Origin: Chloroflexota bacterium
GTDB taxonomy: Bacteria; Chloroflexota; Anaerolineae; Anaerolineales; UBA4823
Assembly: GCA_030613705.1 (NCBI GenBank)
Contig: JAUWLJ010000114.1
Span: 1 to 6,716, forward strand
Direction of reading: 5' to 3'
Length of the DNA: 6,716 bases
Shown here: positions 1-6,716 of the stretch, piece by piece
Layout of the letters: each line of letters begins with the position of its first letter
Numbering within the stretch: the stretch's first letter is position 1
Made by a program: the position numbers and the translations under genes
Notes under the pieces: generated by a model
The model's input: only the letters and a program-made list of their open reading frames with translations
Told to the model about the DNA's origin: nothing
Database searches by the model: none

Positions 1-291
1 ATCCTGGACAGTTTGCCTGATCTTAAGTTCATTTTGATCGGCGACAGTGGGGAGCAGGACACCGAAATTTATACGCAGGTGATCCATTTATACCCTCAAC
101 GAATCCTAGCGGCTTACATCAGATGCGTTAAGCGCGATCCACAACGCCGGGACGAAATCCATTCCCTTGCTGAAATGGTAAAGAAATCAGGCAGTGCCTT
201 GGTGCTAATAGAAGATACACATGGGATGGAAAAACACGCAGCTCAGCGAGGTTGGATAAGCTTATCCTCGGCTTCTCAACCAGCTGAGTAA
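1..291 (+). CDS. APP1-like phosphatidate phosphatase family protein (DUF2183), C-terminal fragment
   Basis: The reading frame is open from the first base of the window and ends at TAA (289-291), giving the last 96 residues of a protein whose start lies outside. A TTG at 13-15 could be read as a start, but the codons before it (I-L-D-S) continue the family pattern, so this is a truncated gene and not a small one. Residues 9-24 read KFILIGDSGEQDTEIY, which resembles the last conserved block of the APP1 catalytic domain; GDSG plus the following D is the metal-binding motif IV of this HAD-like fold. Residues 60-82 include VLIEDTHGMEKHAAQRGWI, the usual C-terminal tail. Yeast App1 dephosphorylates phosphatidate; the substrate of bacterial members is mostly unknown. 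The nucleophile motif (DxDxT) would lie upstream and cannot be checked. The last 30 bp overlap the convergent polX 3' end. Confidence 0.8.
   Translation: MLDSLPDLKFILIGDSGEQDTEIYTQVIHLYPQRILAAYIRCVKRDPQRRDEIHSLAEMVKKSGSALVLIEDTHGMEKHAAQRGWISLSSASQPAE
254..267. repeat. Perfect 14-bp palindrome at the convergent APP1/polX ends
   Basis: GGATAAGCTTATCC is a perfect palindrome. It contains the polX stop codon (TTA at 262-264 on the plus strand) and lies inside the APP1-like reading frame. As RNA it could form a five-pair stem with an AGCT loop on either strand. It has no U-tract, so it is a weak terminator candidate at best. A perfect 14-mer palindrome is expected by chance roughly once per 16 kb, so only its position is notable. 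Confidence 0.4.
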
Positions 292-1998
292 GCGTTCAGG
301 TTCCCAGGTATTGATCACGTGTTTGGCCTCTACCCAACCCCGGCGGGCAGTAGCAACCCCAAAGTGCATAAGATCTAATTCTCCTGGAGAGTGAGCGTCG
401 GTGTTGATGCTCAGCAGAATGCCCATCTCTATTGCCTGACGGGCGTGAATATCATTCAAATCCAGGCGCATTGGGTGAGCGTTGATCTCCATTGCCACGC
501 CACTTTGTGCAGCTGCTGCGAAGACAGCTTCCATATCGAGGTCTGACCCCTCTCGATCTGGGATCAAGCGTCCGGTTGGGTGCCCAATCACATCTACGTG
601 GGGATTCTGGATGGCGTTAAGCAATCGTTGGGTGACCTGCTCCCTTGGCTGGCGCAAGCTGACGTGCAGCGAAGCAAAGACGATGTCGAGTTCTGCCAGC
701 ACCTGGTCTGGGTAATCCAGCGTTCCATCGGCTTTGATTTCCACTTCTGAGCCTTGCAAAATTAGGATTGAATCGCCAAGATCCTTTTGGGCACTGTCTA
801 TCTCGGCGCGTTGTTTTTTAAAATCTTCTACTGTGACTCCCTGGGTGATACCTAAACTAGGTGAATGGTCGGTGATCGCCAGAGCTTTGTAACCGTGGTT
901 TCTGGCGGCGATCGCCATCTCTTTAATAGATAATTTGCCATCACTCCACGTGGAATGCGTGTGCAGCTCGGATTGGATATCGCTGAGTTCGATAAAGTCA
1001 GGCAGCTCACCTGCCAGAGCAGCTTGGACTTCGCCCCGGTCTTCGCGCGCCTCGGGTGGAATCCAGGGAATCCCGAGTACTTCGTAGACCTGCTCTTCGT
1101 TGGCGCACAATATCTCGCTCTGATCCTGGCGGGTGAAAGCGTGCTCCGAGAGTGACAATCCTTGTTTTATCGCCAGTTCGCGCAAGCGCACATTGTGGTC
1201 TTTTGATCCACTGGCATACTGCAGCGCCGTACCGAAACGCTCTGGAGGATGCACCCACAGCTGAGCCCGCAGGCCATTGTTGAATTCGACACTGGATTTT
1301 GTTTTTCCGCTCCCGATCACCTGCAGTACTTCTGGCAGGTTGGTAAAAGCTTCCATCACGGGTGATGAATCTTCAGCTGCCACCAACAGATCCAGATCCC
1401 CTACGGTTTCTCGCATCCTGCGCAGACTGCCTCCAGCCACGGCTATCTCTACTCCCGGTATTTGTCTCAACCTGGCGAGCAGATCTTCGGCTGCTGGCCA
1501 GGCTTTCCAAAGGGGTGTGCGTGTCGTGCGCCGGGAGAGCGACTCGATCCCAGCCAAAATTTTAGCTTCAGATTTCTCGCCCATGCCAGGCAGTTCCTGT
1601 AATTCGCCCCCCCGAGCGGCAGCTTCTAAATCAGCCAGATCGATGATGCCCAACTCCTTCCAAAAAAGGGCGACTTTCTTGGGACCGAGATCGGGCACCT
1701 CCAGCATTTCAGCCAGGCTGGGTGGCACTTCTGCGGAGAGTTTGTCCAGGAACTCCAGCTGACCGGTGGTGTATAGCTCGTCGATCTTTTCGGAGATCGC
1801 TTTCCCTACTCCGGGGATATCAGTCAGTTTGCCTTCCTGCCACACATCGTACACGTTTCCCCCGTAGTCCCGCAGACTGTCAGCCGCCTTTCGATAAGCC
1901 AAAATTTTGTAAATCACCTCACCTTTTATCTCCAACAGGTTGGCAATCGTCTGAAATATATCGGCAAGATCTTGATTTGAATATCTTTTTTGTGTCAT
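262..1998 (-). CDS. polX: DNA polymerase X family protein with PHP 3'-5' exonuclease domain
   Basis: This complete 578-residue protein matches the usual length of bacterial PolX (about 570). The N-terminal 8-kDa/helix-hairpin-helix part (about 5-155) carries three HhH-like motifs: IPGVGKAI near 61-68, VPDLGPKKV near 101-109 and LPGMGEKSE near 136-144. The palm has GGSLRR (189-194) and ETVGDLDLL (197-205), with metal-binding D201 and D203. The third catalytic Asp, expected in a VDLRVVPPE-type strand, is replaced: the segment reads RAQLWVHPPE, giving Q246. LQYASGSKDHN (259-269) matches the nucleotide-binding YFTGS region. The C-terminal PHP domain (about 342-575) keeps every metal ligand: H346, H348, D353, H378, E418, H445, H473, D534 and H536. 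PolX acts in base-excision and gap repair in the cytoplasm; here the 3'-5' exonuclease looks intact and polymerase activity is doubtful. The ATG at 1998-1996 gives a full N-terminus; no Shine-Dalgarno is seen, and the likely promoter is at 2038-2010, so the message may be almost leaderless. The gene converges on and overlaps APP1. Confidence 0.96.
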   Translation of the reverse strand: MTQKRYSNQDLADIFQTIANLLEIKGEVIYKILAYRKAADSLRDYGGNVYDVWQEGKLTDIPGVGKAISEKIDELYTTGQLEFLDKLSAEVPPSLAEMLEVPDLGPKKVALFWKELGIIDLADLEAAARGGELQELPGMGEKSEAKILAGIESLSRRTTRTPLWKAWPAAEDLLARLRQIPGVEIAVAGGSLRRMRETVGDLDLLVAAEDSSPVMEAFTNLPEVLQVIGSGKTKSSVEFNNGLRAQLWVHPPERFGTALQYASGSKDHNVRLRELAIKQGLSLSEHAFTRQDQSEILCANEEQVYEVLGIPWIPPEAREDRGEVQAALAGELPDFIELSDIQSELHTHSTWSDGKLSIKEMAIAARNHGYKALAITDHSPSLGITQGVTVEDFKKQRAEIDSAQKDLGDSILILQGSEVEIKADGTLDYPDQVLAELDIVFASLHVSLRQPREQVTQRLLNAIQNPHVDVIGHPTGRLIPDREGSDLDMEAVFAAAAQSGVAMEINAHPMRLDLNDIHARQAIEMGILLSINTDAHSPGELDLMHFGVATARRGWVEAKHVINTWEPERLLSWLRSRG

Positions 1999-2009
1999 AA
2001 GGTCAATAG

Positions 2010-2038
2010 CTTATCATAATGGTCAAGATGGTTGGCAA
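2010..2038 (-). promoter_or_regulatory. Candidate sigma70-type promoter of polX
   Basis: On the minus strand the -35 box is TTGCCA (2038-2033, five of six to TTGACA), followed by a 17-bp spacer and a -10 box GATAAG (2015-2010, four of six). The predicted transcription start falls only about 5 nt before the polX ATG, which fits the absence of a Shine-Dalgarno. The -35 box and spacing match those of the kinase promoter facing the other way. A perfect minus-strand TATAAT at 2089-2084 is an alternative -10 box, but it has no convincing -35. Confidence 0.45.
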
Positions 2039-2148
2039 CCGATTTGAAAGCACATTCCAGGCAGATGATTTTGTGCCAGCCTTATTATATCTTCACCATA
2101 ACCAGGTAAGATGTATGGAAATAGAACCTATGGTGTGTTGCCAACCAT
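2028..2148. repeat. 12-bp inverted repeat spanning the polX/kinase divergent promoter region
   Basis: The left arm ATGGTTGGCAAC (2028-2039) is the exact reverse complement of the right arm GTTGCCAACCAT (2137-2148). Each arm is itself nearly palindromic: GGTTG-G-CAACC at 2030-2040 and GTTG-C-CAAC at 2137-2145. The centres are 106 bp apart, about ten helical turns. Each arm covers the -35 box of the promoter leading away from it. This is what paired operator sites for a dimeric regulator look like; the regulator is unknown. Simple conservation of a -35 region is the alternative. Confidence 0.6.
2094..2135. repeat. 7-bp inverted repeat just upstream of the kinase promoter
   Basis: CACCATA (2094-2100) pairs perfectly with TATGGTG (2129-2135), with 28 bp between the arms. 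It is nested inside the larger inverted repeat and ends one base before the GTTGCCAACCAT arm. It could be part of a regulatory site, but at this length chance is a fair explanation. Confidence 0.25.
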
Positions 2149-2166
2149 TCAGAAATATTGTATAAG
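2138..2166 (+). promoter_or_regulatory. Candidate sigma70-type promoter of the hybrid histidine kinase gene
   Basis: TTGCCA (2138-2143, five of six to TTGACA) is followed by a 17-bp spacer and TATAAG (2161-2166, five of six to TATAAT). Transcription would begin near 2173, leaving a leader of about 74 nt before the ATG at 2247. The -35 box lies inside the GTTGCCAACCAT arm of the inverted repeat, so a protein bound there would be expected to affect this promoter directly. Confidence 0.6.
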
Positions 2167-2183
2167 TAACTAATGCACTAAAT

Positions 2184-2226
2184 CCAATTTCGAGTTGAAT
2201 AGGGAAAACTCATCTCGAATTTGTGG
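2184..2226 (+). promoter_or_regulatory. Two mutually exclusive hairpins in the kinase mRNA leader
   Basis: The outer stem pairs TTCGAG (2189-2194) with CTCGAA (2214-2219). It is extended past a T-T mismatch by CAA (2185-2187) with TTG (2221-2223). The inner alternative pairs GAGTT (2192-2196) with AACTC (2207-2211) and has a 10-nt loop containing AGGGA. Both use bases 2192-2194, so they cannot form together. The region ends about 20 nt before the kinase ATG, which has only a poor GGA (2234-2236) as ribosome site. A role in translational control is possible but unproven; no known riboswitch class is recognised. Confidence 0.25.
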
Positions 2227-2246
2227 CATTACTGGATTAAATATCG

Positions 2247-5200
2247 ATGGATTGGAATTCTTATCTATTAATTCTTATCGGCATAGCGGTTGGGTTGACA
2301 ACCGGGGGTGTATTCTGGGTTATCTGGCAAAGAACGCGTTCCGATAGCTCCCAAACCAGCCCCAATGAAGAAGCGCGACCAGTGGGCGAATCTCTCCAGC
2401 TGAGATTGGATGAATTAACCATACTGCATGCAATCGCAACGGCTGGTGCTGAAGCTACTGATGAGGATGTCCTGATCGAGCGGGCGACACAAATCATTGG
2501 GGAGAATTTATATCCCAATAATTTTGGCGTCCTTCTGGTGGATGAACAGGGGGAGCGCTTACGAACCCATCCTTCTTACCGCGAACATGGCAAATTGAAG
2601 GGACCAGAATGGATTCCAATCGGAGAAGGGATCAGTGGTCAAGTGGCTTTGATTGGCGAACCCAGACGTGTTGTTGATGTTCGTCGCGAGCAAAACTATA
2701 TCGAAGTAGACAGTTCGACCCGATCAGAGCTATGTGTCCCTTTGAAAATTGGTGAGCGGGTGATTGGTGTATTGAATGCTGAAAGAGAAATTGTGGATGG
2801 CTTCAGTGATTCTGATCAGCGATTATTGTCTACCATAGCAGGGCAACTGGCGACTGCAATAGATCGGTTGCGAGCCGAGTCAGCCGTTCATCGTCGCGCA
2901 GGTCAACTCTCAATCCTGTCTAGTATCAGCCAGGAGGTTGTGGCTAGTTTGATCCCAGATCAAGTTTATACTGCGATCCACCGTGCAGCTGCACAATTAA
3001 TGTATGTCGAAGTATTTCTGATTGTGTTGCGAGATGAAGATCAACAGGATTTGTTTCCAGTATATTTTATGGATCGAAATGGACCGCTTCAAGCAGAGTC
3101 AATGCCGGCATACCAGAGCCTCAGTTCTTATGTCACCGCGACAGGCAAATCATTGCTGGTTAACAATCGACAGGAGTTGGGAACCCTCGGTTTAGAGAGT
3201 TTGACTGGTATTGATACAGATCTTTCAATCCTGGCAGTTCCTTTGCGTTTGGGTGGCAAGGTGTTTGGAATGCTTGCCTGCCAAAGTTGTCGACCGCGGG
3301 AATATAGACAGGATGACCTTGATACCTTAAATACTTTGGCCAATCAGGCTGCTATCGCTATCGAGAATGCCAGATTATTTGAAGAGACCCAACACAGGTT
3401 AGCTGAGTTGACATTCTTAAGTCAAATCATCGCCATAACTGCGACGGAAAATGATTTGACTGTCGCCCTGAGCTTGATCTGTTCTGAACTGGCTAAATTT
3501 CTCCATGTACCAGAGGTGAGCTTTGCACTGCTCAATTCATTGCTCACGATGTCCCAGGTAATAGCCGAATATCATGAAGCCGATCGTCCCGAAATTCTCG
3601 GAAAGCAGATTCCTGTCATCGGCAACCCGGTGATGACCTCGGTCCTGGAAAGTGGTACACCTCTAGCGATCGAGGATACACAGAACGATCCGTTGCTGGC
3701 CGGCATGCTCGATTCGCCTGAAAAGCGCGGAGTCGCTTCCCTCTTGCTCGCCCCGATAATTTTCGGAGGCGAGGTTGTTGGGACATTAGAGATGGTTTCC
3801 TTGGTTCGCCGGCAATTCTCCGCTGGGGAAATTTCCTTGGTGCAGAAAGTAACCAACCAAGTAGGACAAGTATTAGAACGCTTGGGCCTTTTCGCAGCTA
3901 CGCGTGATCAAGCCGAACGTATGGCTCATCTAGCGACAATCAGTGAGGGACTCAACCGCCCATTAACCCCGGAGGAAGTGATCGACAGCATCGGTAGAGG
4001 AGCCATGGTTTTGGGACAGGCAGATCGGGCAGCACTCTACCTGCGCCAAGAAAGTGGAAAAGTGAGCGCTCCCTGGGCTGAAAACTTATCTGCTGAATAT
4101 ATTCAGGCAGTCATCGGAAGTTTTGAAGAATTGCCAGGTGGAATACTGTTTAAGAGCTCCGAGCCGATCCTGATCTCAGATATTGAACAATTGCCAGCCA
4201 AATCCTTGTTGAAGGATATCAGTGTGCAGGATGGAATCCGGGGCGTGGATTTATGGCCATTAGTATATAAGGACGATGTTGTTGCCGCGATAGGTTGTTA
4301 TTACGATGAACCCCATGTGGGTTCAGATGCAGAACAAGAAGTCATGCTCACTTTCGCCCGCCAGGCAGCTGTTGCATTGGTGAACGCACGACTTTTCGAT
4401 GAAACTCGGCGCAGGACAGCACATTTGGAAGCCCTCAATGCAATCATCACTGAGGTAACTGCTGCCTCGGATTTGGAGCACCTCCTGGATATTACACTTG
4501 ATCACACATTGAGAGCGCTTGGACTGCATATCGGTGGGATCTGGGTTGAAGAGCAGCACATCCAGCAAGAAATGCCAACCAGTCTGGGTGAGATATTTGA
4601 GCAGCTCAACCATGAAGCGCAAGATAGCGGAACACCGACAATCGCAATTCAAGATTGGGAGATATTGATGGAGGGAGATCAATACTACCATTATTGGCCT
4701 AAGTTAAAAGAACATGATCTGCGAGCCTCTCTAACTGTTTCGCTTGTATCCGAAGGGAGAATGGTTGGTGGGTTATGCATTGCCTCACAACAGCCCCGCA
4801 ATTGGTTAACCGAGGAGATCGCTCTGGTAGAAGGGGTAGGTAGACAGCTGGCAGGGGCTGTGGAACGCATCGCTTTGCTCGAAAGAATCCAAGAAAATGC
4901 CCAACAGGTGCAGCATATCATCGATACTGTTCCAGAAGGTGTGATCCTGTTAGACGAGGAGATGCGGGTGGTTCTCGCTAACCCGGTAGCCCAAACCTAC
5001 CTGATTAACCTGGCGGTATTTGTAGCCGGTGATATTCTTACTCATCTTGGTCAGAAACCACTGGAAGATTTCTTGAAACCAGAGCTGCAGAATTTATGGT
5101 ATGAGCTTGAGGTAACCGGACCCCCACGCCAGGTTTTTGAGATTGGAGCACAGCTCTTAGAAAAGGGAGACGACCCAGGTGGATGGGTAGTGGTCATCCG

Positions 5201-6371
5201 CGAGGTAACCCTAGAACGGGAAACCCAAACGCGCATCCAAATGCAGGAGCGATTGGCTACCGTGGGACAGTTGGCAGCGGGTATTGCCCATGACTTCAAC
5301 AACATCCTGGCCGCGATTGTGGTGTATGCGGACCTATTAAGACGCGATCCCAACCTGTTGCCTGTCAGCCAGGAGCGCTTGAATATTATTCAGCAGCAGG
5401 TCCAACGAGCAGCCAGCCTGATCAGACAGATATTAGATTTCAGCCGCCGTTCTGTGATGGAGCAGAGCACACTCGATTTACTGCCGTTTGTAAAAGAATT
5501 GGACAAACTTCTCCGCAGAATCTTACCTGAAACGATCCATATAGAGCTGACTTACCAACCTGGAGTTTATCTGGTGAATGCTGATCCGACCCGTTTACAG
5601 CAGGTATTTATGAATTTGGCAGTGAATGCACGTGACGCTTCCGCCAATGGCGGAACTTTACATTTCGAACTCGATCAAATCCGATTAGCAGATGGAGACC
5701 AACCGCCATGCCCGGATATTCCCCCAGGCACTTGGAATCGCATCACGGTAAATGATACCGGGGAAGGCATCCCGCCAGACGCTTTGCCACATATTTTCGA
5801 ACCGTTTTTCACGACTAAAGCTGTGGGCGAGGGTACCGGTTTGGGTTTAGCTCAAGCATATGGCATTGTCAAACAACACGATGGCTATATTGACGTGCAC
5901 AGCGTGGTTGGTGAAGGCACCACCTTCCATATTTACCTGCCTGCACAGCAGCCTGTAGGTGAGGACGTCGATATCCCAGACCTATACTCAGACATCAGAG
6001 GTTCTGGTGAAACCTTATTGCTTGTTGAGGATGATTACTCAACAAGAGAAGCAATGAAAACTTTACTCGTCGATTCAAATTACCATGTTCTGACAGCTGC
6101 CGATGGGCAAGAGGCGTTAGATATTTATGAACAACAAGCCGACAATATTGCAATGGTCGTCAGCGACATGGTCATGCCGGTTATGGGAGGTGTAGCCCTC
6201 TACCAGAATCTGATGGAACGTTGGCCCGACGTGAAAATGCTTTTCATCACTGGTCATCCTGTAAAAGAGCAAGATCAAACATTGCTTGAGTCCGGGAATG
6301 TTCACTGGTTGCAGAAACCATTTTCAGCGGGGGTATTCAATGCAGTCGTGCACAGTTTCCTGCACGAATAA
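2247..6371 (+). CDS. Hybrid sensor histidine kinase with five tandem GAF modules, PAS and C-terminal receiver
   Basis: The protein has 1374 residues. One membrane helix (about 5-27) is followed by basic QRTR, so the rest should be cytoplasmic and there is no extracellular sensor domain. GAF-type modules follow at about 54-207, 221-376, 388-548, 559-716 and 727-878; the fifth is the most divergent. A PAS-like domain spans about 885-985 ([19 protein letters not shown]). HisKA (about 1000-1068) has phosphoacceptor H1015 in GIAHDFNN. The HATPase domain (about 1112-1235) shows the N box near N1123/N1127, DTGEGIP (1170-1176), FEPFFTTK (1184-1191) and GEGTGLGL (1194-1201). The receiver (about 1255-1372) has the acidic pair D1262/D1263, phospho-acceptor D1307, T1335 and K1357, all intact. 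It should autophosphorylate and pass phosphate to its own receiver; the receiver has no output domain, so an external HPt protein or regulator is likely. No phytochrome-type bilin Cys is evident and the ligand is unknown. The ATG is fixed by an in-frame TAA at 2238-2240; there is no strong Shine-Dalgarno. Confidence 0.95.
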   Translation: MDWNSYLLILIGIAVGLTTGGVFWVIWQRTRSDSSQTSPNEEARPVGESLQLRLDELTILHAIATAGAEATDEDVLIERATQIIGENLYPNNFGVLLVDEQGERLRTHPSYREHGKLKGPEWIPIGEGISGQVALIGEPRRVVDVRREQNYIEVDSSTRSELCVPLKIGERVIGVLNAEREIVDGFSDSDQRLLSTIAGQLATAIDRLRAESAVHRRAGQLSILSSISQEVVASLIPDQVYTAIHRAAAQLMYVEVFLIVLRDEDQQDLFPVYFMDRNGPLQAESMPAYQSLSSYVTATGKSLLVNNRQELGTLGLESLTGIDTDLSILAVPLRLGGKVFGMLACQSCRPREYRQDDLDTLNTLANQAAIAIENARLFEETQHRLAELTFLSQIIAITATENDLTVALSLICSELAKFLHVPEVSFALLNSLLTMSQVIAEYHEADRPEILGKQIPVIGNPVMTSVLESGTPLAIEDTQNDPLLAGMLDSPEKRGVASLLLAPIIFGGEVVGTLEMVSLVRRQFSAGEISLVQKVTNQVGQVLERLGLFAATRDQAERMAHLATISEGLNRPLTPEEVIDSIGRGAMVLGQADRAALYLRQESGKVSAPWAENLSAEYIQAVIGSFEELPGGILFKSSEPILISDIEQLPAKSLLKDISVQDGIRGVDLWPLVYKDDVVAAIGCYYDEPHVGSDAEQEVMLTFARQAAVALVNARLFDETRRRTAHLEALNAIITEVTAASDLEHLLDITLDHTLRALGLHIGGIWVEEQHIQQEMPTSLGEIFEQLNHEAQDSGTPTIAIQDWEILMEGDQYYHYWPKLKEHDLRASLTVSLVSEGRMVGGLCIASQQPRNWLTEEIALVEGVGRQLAGAVERIALLERIQENAQQVQHIIDTVPEGVILLDEEMRVVLANPVAQTYLINLAVFVAGDILTHLGQKPLEDFLKPELQNLWYELEVTGPPRQVFEIGAQLLEKGDDPGGWVVVIREVTLERETQTRIQMQERLATVGQLAAGIAHDFNNILAAIVVYADLLRRDPNLLPVSQERLNIIQQQVQRAASLIRQILDFSRRSVMEQSTLDLLPFVKELDKLLRRILPETIHIELTYQPGVYLVNADPTRLQQVFMNLAVNARDASANGGTLHFELDQIRLADGDQPPCPDIPPGTWNRITVNDTGEGIPPDALPHIFEPFFTTKAVGEGTGLGLAQAYGIVKQHDGYIDVHSVVGEGTTFHIYLPAQQPVGEDVDIPDLYSDIRGSGETLLLVEDDYSTREAMKTLLVDSNYHVLTAADGQEALDIYEQQADNIAMVVSDMVMPVMGGVALYQNLMERWPDVKMLFITGHPVKEQDQTLLESGNVHWLQKPFSAGVFNAVVHSFLHE

Positions 6372-6381
6372 ACGAGGGTAA

Positions 6382-6423
6382 ATTGATCAGTGCTGGTCAG
6401 GACTGGCGATTTATTTGATCAAT
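6382..6423. terminator. Inverted repeat between the convergent kinase and recO genes; weak terminator candidate
   Basis: ATTGATCA (6382-6389) pairs perfectly with TGATCAAT (6416-6423) across a 26-nt loop. The stem is AT-rich and no run of T follows on either strand, so this is not a canonical Rho-independent terminator. It is the only sizeable dyad I see in the 69-bp gap between the two converging stop codons, where a two-way terminator would be expected. A third GATCAAT copy overlaps the recO stop (6439-6445). Confidence 0.25.
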
Positions 6424-6440
6424 ATCTATAATAGTGGGGA

Positions 6441-6716
6441 TCAATCCTGCTGCGTTTGGTTCTTGACGCGGCGGATAAAAGCTGGGGTGTTGAGGTTTCG
6501 TTCTAAGAAATATAAGAAATAACGCTGAATGAGCTGTTCCAGATTGTGATTCAGTTCTGGGGTTAGCTGAACCCGTGCAGCTTCGGAGAACGAGCTTCGT
6601 TGAAAGTGACGCATATATTTGAGAGTATTCACTGCTATTTGGCTTGCATCTGGGAATTTTGGTCCACAGCGGGGGCAGAGTACACCGCCCATAGAAATAG
6701 AAAAATATTGGTCTTC
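6441..6716 (-). CDS. recO: DNA repair protein RecO, C-terminal fragment
   Basis: The minus-strand frame is open from the right edge of the window to TGA at 6443-6441, giving the last 91 residues of a protein usually about 240-260 long. The ATG at 6692-6690 is internal: the eight codons before it (EDQYFSIS) continue the family pattern. GGVLCPRCGP supplies the second Cys pair of the RecO zinc site; the first pair would lie just outside the window. The following helical part, with LKYMRHFQR and a tail LIQRYFLYFLERNLNTPAFIRR, is typical of the RecO C-terminal domain, most like remembered Chloroflexota sequences. RecO works with RecR (and RecF) to load RecA on SSB-coated single-stranded DNA during gap repair. 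It converges on the kinase gene with a 69-bp gap. Confidence 0.88.
   Translation of the reverse strand, partial: EDQYFSISMGGVLCPRCGPKFPDASQIAVNTLKYMRHFQRSSFSEAARVQLTPELNHNLEQLIQRYFLYFLERNLNTPAFIRRVKNQTQQD

Noticed and set aside
1607..1613. Run of seven C (G on the coding strand) in polX as a possible slippage or phase-variation site
   Set aside because: The run is short, the gene reads through intact, and it encodes ordinary R-G-G in a linker.
1277..1762. 161-codon open frame antisense to polX
   Set aside because: It is rich in Ser, Arg and Pro, resembles no family I know, and lies wholly opposite a well-conserved gene, so it is a shadow frame.
2028..2148. Inverted repeat as the ends of a small transposable element
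   Set aside because: Arms of 12 bp enclosing under 100 bp with no target-site duplication; alignment with both -35 boxes explains them better.
2173..2181. ATG CAC TAA mini-frame at the predicted kinase transcription start
   Set aside because: A two-codon frame at a predicted, unmapped start site is easily produced by chance; nothing else supports it.
4323..4691. 122-codon minus-strand open frame inside the kinase gene
   Set aside because: It is opposite the fifth GAF module; the composition is unlike a real protein and no promoter or ribosome site is evident.
6441..6692. Stand-alone 83-residue zinc-finger protein
   Set aside because: The frame stays open to the window edge and the preceding residues match RecO, so this is a truncated recO.
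262..6716. polX, kinase and recO as one DNA-damage response system
   Set aside because: The genes are not co-transcribed, and the recO side is convergent with its own unseen promoter. Only the polX/kinase pair shares a promoter region, so a functional unit is not supported.

Overview
The window holds four protein-coding genes, two of them cut by the window edges, and no RNA genes, mobile elements or CRISPR arrays that I can support. The protein set suggests a Chloroflexota bacterium, probably Anaerolineae-like. The reasons are a PolX with an LWVHPPERFG-type palm segment, a RecO tail with GGVLCPRCG, and a very large multi-GAF hybrid histidine kinase, combined with moderate GC. This assignment rests on remembered family resemblance, not on a search.

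Layout: (1) 1-291, plus strand, is the 3' end of an APP1-like (DUF2183) phosphatidate phosphatase-family gene. (2) 262-1998, minus strand, is a complete polX, a family X DNA polymerase with a C-terminal PHP exonuclease. It converges on and overlaps the APP1 gene by 30 bp. (3) 1999-2246 is a divergent intergenic region. It contains two mirror-image promoter candidates that share a 12-bp inverted repeat over their -35 boxes, and a structured leader before the kinase. (4) 2247-6371, plus strand, is a 1374-residue hybrid histidine kinase: one membrane helix, five tandem GAF-type modules, PAS, HisKA, HATPase and a receiver domain. (5) 6372-6440 is a short convergent gap with a weak inverted repeat. 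(6) 6441-6716, minus strand, is the 3' end of recO, running off the right edge.

Two of the genes, polX and recO, belong to DNA repair, but they are not in one operon. The kinase between them has no adjacent partner regulator in view. The two observations most worth a second look are a PolX polymerase site in which the third catalytic aspartate reads as glutamine while the whole PHP nuclease site is intact, and the matched divergent promoters of polX and the kinase. I see no clear sign of a wholly new system here.
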